From: Ignelater luminosus
Lineage: Eukaryota > Arthropoda > Insecta > Coleoptera > Elateridae
Length of the DNA: 64,000 bases
Assembly (NCBI GenBank): GCA_011009095.1
Contig: VTPC01008773.1
Span: forward strand, 6,858 to 70,857
Reading direction: 5' to 3'
Notes under the pieces: model-generated
Databases searched by the model: none
The model's input: only the letters and a program-made list of their open reading frames with translations
What the model was told of the DNA's origin: nothing
Position numbers and translations under genes: made by a program
In this document: piece by piece, positions 55,751 through 64,000 of the stretch
Layout of the letters: each line of letters begins with the position of its first letter
Numbering within the stretch: position 1 is the first letter of the stretch

Positions 55751-58064
55751 ACTTTCTCTTATTTTCAAATTAAAGCGTAACTAAACACACGACTTCTATG
55801 TCGTTTTTATTTTATTTTTATTTTTTATTTTTTTATTTTTTAAAATGTAACTAGATTTTTAACAATTACGTATTTCCTACTTCTCATTATTTGATCTCTT
55901 TTAGTTCTGTAATTAAGTGAAATAGGACCTAGGTTCATATGACATTTTTTGTTTAAAATAACTTCTAGAACTAGTCGTCAAAGTTTGTTACACTCATTAT
56001 AAATCGCCCAGTATAGAAACTCTGAAAGTTGGTAGACAATTTTATATTATTAGCTTTGGTAGAGTAATTAACAATTGACGAAAGATATAAATAACTTGAA
56101 ATTGACCACATTCCTTTATATAATTGGTCTTATTAGTACTTATTCTAATTCAACCGGTAGGTTAAGGGTTACTCGACCAACTACTAAATGTAGTTCATTA
56201 TTAAACACTTGTTGCCTTTGTTAATCACTTTGCTTCACTTATTTACAAGTGTGACCACTTAGATCTGGGAGCCACTGGTCGCTGAACCCTAAATGCAATA
56301 CGTCCAACTTCAGACGTAGAAAGTTAGTAGAACTGCCCCAGAGATTTTTTTAGTCTGGATGTTTTAGAAATAAAAGATTGTATATATAATAGCTATAAGC
56401 TAACCGATTAAAGTAAAAGCAAAATTTGCAATACCTTTAAATTTCCACCTCTCTCAGACTGTAACTTTCCAGGAAAGATCAATGTAAATTTGTCAGCTTT
56501 GATAAATTAGCGATAGTTAATTTGATAAAGAGAAGATACGGTCAATTTTTCCTAACTAGGAAACCCTTCTAAATTAATCATGAAAGTCTAATACCGTTTT
56601 TTTGCAAAAGCTTTAAGAGATTTATATTTGTAGTACTAACATAAAACGCTTTCCTCCCCCGAAACAAATTTGGGAAGGTTTAGAAGGTGTTGGCGGAGAC
56701 AGAGAATTTATATTTCTGAATACGTCATAATCTATGCGTGGGTGCCTACTTTTTTATGAATTCTTCAATAAATAGAAGGTCTTACTAAATTTCGGTTTAA
56801 AATTTAATTTCTTCTTCTGAAAGAAACACAAACATTCTATTGTAGTAACAGCAAATATTTTTATTATTCCTTCCATCCGACAAACAGAACTGAAAAAATC
56901 AATTCCGTTTTTGTTTGACTTTTGTCTCATACAAATCAGTTCCGTAAAAGTAAAGATTTGCATTTCCTGCGTAGCTAATACTACTATTCAACCGAAAGTT
57001 ACATAAGGAAACGTTAATATACTTTTCTCTCGGTTGCTTTTCCAGGAATTCTTCTAACTTATATCTTGAAGTTATGCATATGCACAAAGTTTAAAAAGTT
57101 AGTGCGGTGCGATATAAAATGCACGAAGAAACGAAAAAGAAGGAGGTAACGGCTTCCACTTGGTTCCTCTTTTATGTTACAGCAAACAAGTTTTATATTA
57201 GACGAGATTACTACGGACGTTATCCGACAAAACACAAAAAAATTTAATATAAGAAAACTTTTATGCGTTTTCTTGGCGGATTTTATGAATCTTACAGAAA
57301 CGCATAGTACATGTAGTACAAAAATTATAACAGCATACAAATTCGTTTAATAACAAGAACCTTTTCAGAACATACATTCTCAGGACCACTATTTCCCAGA
57401 TAGTTCTTATTAAAATCTACCTACTCGAAAACCCCAATTTTATCACGTTTAGAAAAATTGACCTATAAATTTGGCACATGATAAAAATCTTCACCAATTT
57501 AAAACTGAAAAGCTTTTAGATTAAAATTATGTTTGGGAAAAGTTTGAAACCTAAATGTTTACAGTATTAAAGAAGATAAGAACAAAACTCATATAAACTT
57601 GATAAAAATTGACGTTTGTCTTTGTAATAACTTTAAATTAAAGAAGAAAAAAAGTGCAAAAAATTTCTGTTTACTTTAGTGTTGAAGGTAAACACTTCGT
57701 AGCAAATGAACACAACCAATATTTCCTAATAAAACTTTTTTTTTATTTACCAACCTGTTTGTGAACTTTACCTTTTAGCTTAATTGGCAAGGAAATAGAT
57801 CTCACGATATTAAAATAATTGGTTCCAAAAACGTTTAGAATTTACTTCTAATTTCAAAGTAAAATTGTTTGAAGCATTTAAAATGCCTTTATTGTTCGGA
57901 ACGGAAACACTTGGTTTTTTAGGAAAATATTATCGCGAACACGAAACATACAGTGCCCAGATTTACTGTACAGAATCTACATAAAATAAGAAATGTTAAA
58001 GGGTAAACCAAAGTGAACAGTTACATGGAAGACAAGGAGATTTAGAACTAGCTATAGAATAAGT
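55751..58064. other. AT-rich gene-free stretch
   Basis: A T/A low-complexity run at 55800-55850 (TTTTATTTTTATTTTTTATT type) follows the transposase fossil. Beyond it only short ORFs without motifs were seen. Confidence 0.5.
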
Positions 58065-58771
58065 CTTTTGAATGTTCTCCAGAGTTCCAAAATGACGTCT
58101 TTTTAGGACATGTTTCAATTTCGGGAAAAGGAAAAAGTCACAAGGACTCAAATCAGGTGATTAGGGGGGATGAGGAACAACAGTAATGCGTTTTGAGGTC
58201 ACAAATTTACTGATGGAAATTGCTGTGTGACACGGAGCATTGTCATGATGTCTGTCAAAATTTTATGCACGGTGAAAGTGTTTAAATTTAACTCTTCACT
58301 CATCATCCTTATTGTTAAACGACGGTCTGATCTCACAAGACCCCTCACACGTTCAAGGTTTTCGTCAGTTTTTGAAGTTGAAAGTCTCTCTGAGCGAGGT
58401 TCATCTTCAACGTGTTCTCGGCCGTCCAAAAATGATTTGTGCCAGCGGAAAACTTGTGCTCTTGATAAGCACTGTTCCCCATAGACCTGTTTCAACTTTT
58501 CAAAAGTCACACTCGCGGATTCACCAAGTTTAACACAAAACTTTATTGCACAACGTTGCTCTAAATTCCGATGCTCCATTTCTGTAACACGCAACAAAAA
58601 CACAACTTCACTGATGGCGCTGTCAAAAATAATGTGTTAGCTGCACGGAGTTGTAACTCGGACTAAGGAAGTGGAAGCGATAAACAAACCGGTTTAGTAC
58701 AGGCCGGTAGACACAACGTTGCCAGATCTCCCGCAGTGTTGCCAGTCTCATTACTTTTCTCACACACCTCG
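58065..58771 (-). pseudogene. Internally deleted mariner
   Basis: Minus-strand mariner of the same family as the relic at 17865-18690. The 5' TIR (CGAGGTGTGTGAGAAAAGTA then ATGAGACTGGCAAC) ends at 58771 with TA following. An open reading frame of 126 codons (ATG at 58579, stop at 58199) encodes the DNA-binding half: MEHRNLEQRCAIKFCVKLGE, VFRWHKSFLDGREHVEDE, VRSDRRLTIRMMSEELN and TVHKILTD. At about 58240 the sequence jumps straight to HHDNAPCHTA (in another frame), so the first catalytic Asp and its surroundings are deleted. The catalytic end follows: VVPHPP, a stop, SPDLSPCDFFLFPKLKH and HFGTLENIQ. The last part and the 3' TIR are missing. Confidence 0.83.
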
Positions 58772-58819
58772 TATTTTGATTTTAGATCAGAAACTTGAAT
58801 TACCACCTGTTAACAATTA

Positions 58820-60355
58820 TTTTCAACGGCGCCCTTAAGACTGATTAGGTTGTACTAACCATATGAAATATTGCATTACTACTGAGAGCCCTCTCATTAA
58901 GCAGCGTTATTACCCCGTTTCTTTGCGTAAACAAAAATTAATCAACTAAGAGTTAAATGATATAGCATCTGGAGTGGTAGAGAAGTTTTTGGGTGCATGG
59001 TGCTTTCCAATACTATTGGTTCCTAAAAACGATGGCACCCAATGCTTTTGTGTTAGTTTTCGGAAGTTGAACAGTGACAGAGAACAATAAATCTACAAGA
59101 TATATTAGCAGTTAGGATACCAAGAATGTTTATTGACAGGTCGAATTAGAAGATGGCAGTCGTCCTTATACCGTATTCATCGTACCTGGTAAAGGATTAA
59201 TTCAGTTCACAGAAAGTGAACTTTTAAGTATTCGTCGACATCATCTTAGAGCCAGAACTGCAGCCGATTTTTTGTTATTGAGATAACATTATCGTAGTGA
59301 CTCCTGATTTTGATAAGCATGTGAAGATGCTTCTTAAAGTATTGGATAGATTAGCTAGAGCACGTCCTACTGTTAATCGTGAGTCTAGTCATTTCTGCAG
59401 ATTTAAATTAAAATATCTAGGTTATGTCGCAAATGGTAACAGTTTACATGTAGGTCCGGAAAAAGCAATTTTCTTTCCCTAAAGACGATATAAGTGATTC
59501 GTTCCGTCATATTCAGAGTTCATCGTTCTGCTTAATAAATTACCGAGCAAAGAAACTAGGTTTATACGGAATACTAAGTGGAAGCTTCCTTTCAAAAATT
59601 TGAAAAAGCTTTGGTAGCGGCATCCATTCTGTGAATTCCTAATTTGCATTACAAGCTTATTCTTCAAACCCACGTTTCACAATTGGCGATTTTATTGGAG
59701 CATTACGACTGTTTTGAGCATGCCACTTTCTTAATCGTGCGTAGAATAATTATTTCGTAACATAGAAAGAGTACTTAGCAGTCCTATAGAATATTGAAAA
59801 ACTTTGTTGTTATAGTGAAAGTACTCTTACTGTTCGTTGAAAATTTACGGATTAAGCCGGCGGCCGTTTTAAAATAATCTCTTTTTGTCTTCAGCTGATG
59901 GGGTGTATTGATAAGTGTACAGACAGGTTGACAGAGCGGCGTACTCCTTCTCGATAGTTAACTATGTTGTTGGGTTGTGGCTCAGCAAATGATAGCTGTG
60001 GAGATGTGCTCGTAACCTTATAGATATTTTTAACTAAAATATCCTACGGAAACACAAATGGTATTATGGAGAAATTGTCAGTAGTGGATGGAGCTGGAAA
60101 TCTTCTATAAATTGATAAAGTTTGTGACGTAAGTTGGTGGTGACCAACTTGGTTGTTACAGGATGTGAAATGGGATGTTGACCGGCTGAGGAATATTCTG
60201 ACTGAAAGTACTTGATTTACTGTAGTCACGGATTTTCATAGTTAAGCATGGCTGAATAATTTCAAAGATCGTCAGAGCAAATTGCTTTAAAATAATTCAT
60301 CAGAAAGGTAAAGAACACATCGTTCCGGACGCCTTGTTTAGGTTAGTTTTCAGAG
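58820..60355 (+). pseudogene. Ty3/gypsy-like pol relic (RT and RNase H)
   Basis: Decayed pol of an LTR retrotransposon. RT blocks in order: LGCTNHMKYCITTESPLIKQ, RYYPVSLRKQKLIN, WCFPILLVPKNDGTQCFCVS, RKLNSD, VELEDGSRPYTVFIVPGKGL, then a damaged active site (Tyr-stop-Asp-Asn in place of YLDD) followed by IIVVTPDFDKHVKMLLKVLD, and KLKYLGYVANG (59297-59460). RNase H traces follow: FEKALVAASIL, NYFVT-KEYLAVL, IEKLCCYSEST; after an insertion (59826-60202) the gene resumes with FTVVTDFHS-AWLNNFKDRQ and HQKGKEHIVPDALFRL. Many stops and frame changes. I found no integrase core, no protease and no LTRs. The gag relic at 9458-10772 could belong to a related family. Confidence 0.83.
59816..60212. repeat. 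377-bp insertion in gypsy pol with 10-bp duplication
   Basis: TGAAAGTACT occurs at 59816-59825 and again at 60203-60212. Reading pol up to the first copy and on from the second joins IEKLCCYSEST to FTVVTDFHS (one stop at the join), as expected for uninterrupted RNase H. The sequence between is GC-richer, non-coding and of unknown type, with no clear TIRs or poly(A). Confidence 0.7.
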
Positions 60356-63196
60356 AAGCTATAGCTTCTAATACAGATAGAAGTAAAAGACACTTTTTAC
60401 ATAAAAAATGAAGAGTTCTGTTTGTCTCTAAACCCTTTTCTTCCCGCTTTGTTGAGTTTTTGTAAAAAATTTTATAAGACAATCTCTTCAAATTAATTTT
60501 TATCGCATTTAACATTAATTGGGTAGCCTTAAAATAAAGGTACTACTTCTCTGGTCACTTCGTCCGGAAAACTAAAGATGATGAAGATCTCAAAGACGGA
60601 TTGAAATAAATGCGTTTTGGAAACAATGTTTACTAAAAGAGTGATATTTGTATAAAACTATAACGACTAATGATACCATATATTGCTCACACAGATTATG
60701 GCACTTTCAATCAAGAATGCCGCTCAGGTTTTACTACTTTAGTTTCCCTTCTGTTCGAAACGAGATTCTAGAGTTATTTGGAATTGTTTATAATTAAATT
60801 GTTTATTTATTGAGTTTGCAAAATCGGAGAAATATACTGTTTGTTGAAGCTTAACTCATTTTTAGTGCAGAATTGTAAGTGTCCCACACCAGAAAACAAA
60901 GATCCTAAGAGCTCTATTATCAAAAATGTTGATAGGCATTGTCTGAAAGACTCAGATTTCTAAATGCAGAAACAAAAGTGATTAAAATCGAAGATCGTAT
61001 ACAAGTATTTTTCTTTGAAAGATATTAGGAGGATTACATAATTCGGACGACAGGACAAGTTAGTCAATCGTAAATTGGAACAATCAGTTTTAGACTGGGA
61101 ATAAACAACTTAATGTTGAGACAAATTGACTTCAAATTGACATAATCAACTTTAATGAGTGTTGGTTTTATCTTGAAGTTTATTTGAGATTTATTGCTTT
61201 CAATTGGAAATTGAAAAGGTATAGAATGCAAATTCAGTAAACACTAGGTAGTATCATTAACTTCCCTAACTTTTAACTTGTGAGATTTTGTGGCAGTTCA
61301 ATAATCAGCAGTATTGGATTTAGAATTAAAACGTGATAAATTGTTCTGCACTTTGATACAGTCCTGTGTTATCAATTAGTTGACATGAAACAACAAAATA
61401 AACAAACACGTAGACTTGGAATCATTTTCGTAAAACGGAATGGTGGTATATAAACATAGTTGTAGGAAAAAGGGGTTTATAAACTGAACTGTAAGCAATA
61501 ACGACGAAAAAGGGTTTACCTCTCACAGATCTATACATACGTGTGAAAATGAAATCATTGTTTGGGTGAAAGGAAAAACTGAAGGAACAAGAGCAAAAAA
61601 ATAAATTATATAACTAATTTTTGGGACTAGTATTATAAAACTAAGATAAATCTTTAGGTAATTATCTAAAGAACAAGTTTATTGACCAAATAAATTTAAA
61701 TTGGCTACTATAGAATACAACTTTCGGTTAAATTTATGTAGAATAAATTTATTTATCTGTTATAATGATTGGTGCTTTAAAATAAAAATCATTCTAATCA
61801 AAACGTGTCTTAATTGCCAATCATGTAATATTATATTACAAAGAGAAAAAATTATATTCTGTGTCGGTTAGCTAGATGTTGCAGAAGTTCATAATCGTAG
61901 ACCTACCAAAATGGCGTTTTATTATGTCTCGTCGCTGCTTCTCATTGTACACGGTTAACATATAGTGAGGCAGTGACATTTCTTGATTAAGGGGTAGCAC
62001 ATAAAATGTCCTTATGGTCTAGTAATAACTGAGACGTCATCTAACACCGGCAGATGACCTTTATTTGTCCAATAGCGAGGGTGTCCCGTGATAGTTCTCT
62101 GACAAAGTAAGTTAGATACGAGCGCTTTCTTGACAATTATCTAATTAGGAAACGTACATTATATGCTTAAATCTCTTTTACAGTTAAAAATTATATCGTC
62201 AGTAGTCTAATTTTAAATATAGATAAAGATAGATACATTTTGAAAACATCTATAATATGTAGAATTAATAGAAACAAGTAGGAATTCAGAAATTTTAGTT
62301 TTGTTATTTTCAACCCTGAATCCTTAATAATTTCTAATAAAATAATATTAGCTGTAGAAATCAAAATATTCCAAATATATTATGATATTTTTCATTTTAC
62401 TTAATTTATTTCATTTTATAACTGAATTGCTGTTTTCCAAATACAATTCAGATAAATTAGAATTGCAATTTAATGGTCGGTCTCTAAAATTGCTTTGAAT
62501 TCTTATTTGGTTCTATGAATAAAATAAATTTCAGAAAAATTTTCAAAAAATTAAAAAGTTTTGAGTCGTCACTTTGAATAATCACATTGTGACTGTTTAC
62601 TGGTTAATCTTTAAAATATCTCTTGATTCTTAATACGGTCCATAAGTAACAGTGTTTTGAGACAAAGTTTATAAGTTCCTAAACGTGAAAGATTTTCGAA
62701 ATTCATGGTCAAGATTTAGGCAGTTGTAACTTGTAAGGTTTCCCAAATCATAGAGCTCTTCTATTTGATATTTTTTAAACCCTCAGCTACAGGAATCTGG
62801 TTTCTGTTTGACGAACTTGCGACGGTAAGAGAAATTAAGGCACCTAGATTAGTTTCCTTTTGGAAGTTAATAATTCAAATAACGCAAAGTGCGGAATTCT
62901 TTTTTAAATTTGTTTTACTCTTTGAAAAATCCTTGTGACAGATTTAGAACTTCTACTATTTACAGTGCGGTAATTGAATCCTCAAGATGAATCCTAATCC
63001 CCGAACAAGAATTAGGAACTTTTACTCCCTCCTGTGATACTGCAAGTTGAATCCCTGAGATGGATTCAAAGCTTTTTCTATTTATTACAATGAGACGGCT
63101 TCTGAGCTTTTCATTTTTGTAATTCGGTGTGGCAAAACAATAGCCAGTAGTACTGGACATTTCCTCGCTTTGAAACTCCTATAGTTCGACTGTTTG
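60356..63196. other. Gene-free AT-rich stretch
   Basis: No integrase or other pol continuation, exon or RNA recognised. The 61870-62110 patch is less AT-rich but unassigned. ORFs at 60300-60515 (minus) and 62960-63160 (minus) are without motifs. Confidence 0.5.
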
Positions 63197-63877
63197 AAGC
63201 CACAGATAGTGGAAACAAAACCGAAAGTAATGGTATGCAGTAAAACAAGCCAAGAAGAAGCAGCAGTATCTCTAGATGGGCAACAACTCCAAAAAGTTGA
63301 ATCTTTCTGCTACCTGGGAAGTATAATTACTAGAGACGGAAAAAGCAGCACGGAGATTAGGTCAAGAATTGCTCAAGTAAAAATAGCTTGCAACAGAAAA
63401 AAGCCTCATGATATCAAATAAAATATCTCTTGCACACAGAAAACGGCTATTAAAAGTGTACGTTTAGAGTATTGCTATACGGATGCAAAAGCTGAACAAT
63501 ATCTCAAGGCGAGAGAAAAAACTAGTTATTTAAAGTATGATGCTACCAAAGGATAATGAAAATCAGTTGGGTAGAACGGGTAAGCAATGACGAAGTATTA
63601 GCAAGACTCCAGGAAAAAGAAGAAACTCTGTGCAAATACATCACAAAGAGAAGAGATACCTTAATAGGATATTAGGTATACTAAGACATGATGGCATAAT
63701 GAGTACAATACTAGAGGGGGTGATAGAGAGCAAAAACGCACAGGGACGGCCAAGATTACAATATACACCGCAAAGTATGCAAGATATGAACTGCCAAACA
63801 TATCAAAAATTTAAACAGCTGACCCAGAATCGTCATGCGTGGTACACACGGTTGCAACAAACCAGTCGAGAAGATTG
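63197..63877 (+). pseudogene. LINE 3' end (C-terminal part of reverse transcriptase)
   Basis: The C-terminal third of a non-LTR reverse transcriptase. It opens with KPKVMVCSKTSQEEAAVSLD, then VESFCYLGSIITRDGKSSTE, IRSRIAQ (a block that follows the RT palm in many insect LINEs); with frame changes it continues KISWVERVSNDEVLARLQE, KYITKRRDTLIG, LRHDGIMSTILEGVIE, GRPRLQYTPQSMQDMNC and NRHAWYTRLQQTSRED, ending in a stop at 63876-63878. The RT core and endonuclease are absent, as in a 5'-truncated insertion. Frame breaks occur at about 63420 and 63620. Spelling differs from the LINEs at 13842 and 29174, so this is a separate family. Confidence 0.8.
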
Positions 63878-63878
63878 A

Positions 63879-64000
63879 TGATTATGGAGGAGAGGAGATA
63901 GTGGATACTTTCTTCCAAAGATTATATCGAATTTGAACTTAGCCTGCTTCTGTCGTTTTTAATTTCTTACCTACTAGTGTTGATCTTTCACGTTTCGCGT
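63879..64000. other. Window end, probable LINE 3' UTR and flank
   Basis: Short non-coding sequence after the LINE stop codon. No poly(A) tail or simple-repeat terminus visible before the edge. Confidence 0.4.

Noticed and set aside
1..64000. CRISPR arrays, bacterial operons, ribosome binding sites or prophage
   Set aside because: No regularly spaced repeats, no prokaryotic gene density; spliced exons and insect-type elements show this is eukaryotic DNA.

Overview
The window is AT-rich eukaryotic nuclear DNA, almost certainly from an insect. It has no bacterial-style operons, only two convincing host exons, and a dense layer of insect-type transposable elements (mariner, Jockey-like and other non-LTR elements, Ty3/gypsy, TIR elements). 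A beetle or another insect with a large, repeat-rich genome would fit, but I cannot fix the order from sequence alone.

Host gene. The only recognisable host gene is an RGK-family (Rad/Gem/Kir/Rem) small GTPase on the + strand. One exon lies at 20790-20881 and the next at 35554-35749, with consensus splice sites and matching phase across a 14.7 kb intron. The P-loop exon(s) upstream and the C-terminal exon(s) downstream were not found, so the gene probably runs past both edges or hides in sequence I could not recognise.

Layout. 1-216: end of a Jockey-like LINE (- strand). 4202-5494: a complete mariner with perfect 28-bp TIRs and an uninterrupted 349-residue transposase, the only intact gene-length ORF here. 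9458-10772: decayed gypsy gag. 13842-16490: 5'-truncated Jockey-like LINE (- strand) with few lesions. 16500-17600: an unusual GC-rich block. 17865-18690: mariner relic. 21458-21529: tRNA-like gene (- strand). 23458-24563: a fold-back made of two head-to-head transposon ends, followed by a small TIR repeat. 29174-32210: an A-rich non-LTR element split by a 185-bp insertion. 37532-38317: a MITE with 101-bp TIRs. 38629-41278: a TIR element carrying a decayed, poorly characterised insect transposase-like gene. 43225-44700: a decayed CR1-like LINE. 50546-51055: a second MITE. 54714-55750: a fossil transposase. 58065-58771: an internally deleted mariner. 58820-60355: gypsy pol relic split by an insertion with a 10-bp target duplication. 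63197-63877: the 3' end of another LINE.

How it fits together. These elements do not form a pathway. The region is a host-gene locus whose introns and flanks have collected layers of insertions of different ages: an intact mariner, lightly damaged LINE copies, and strongly decayed gypsy, CR1-like and transposase relics. The most interesting object is the 38.6-41.3 kb element, where matching terminal inverted repeats and a candidate target duplication bracket an uncharacterised protein family with a plausible D/D/E-type catalytic core. All homology statements rest on recognised motifs, not on database searches.
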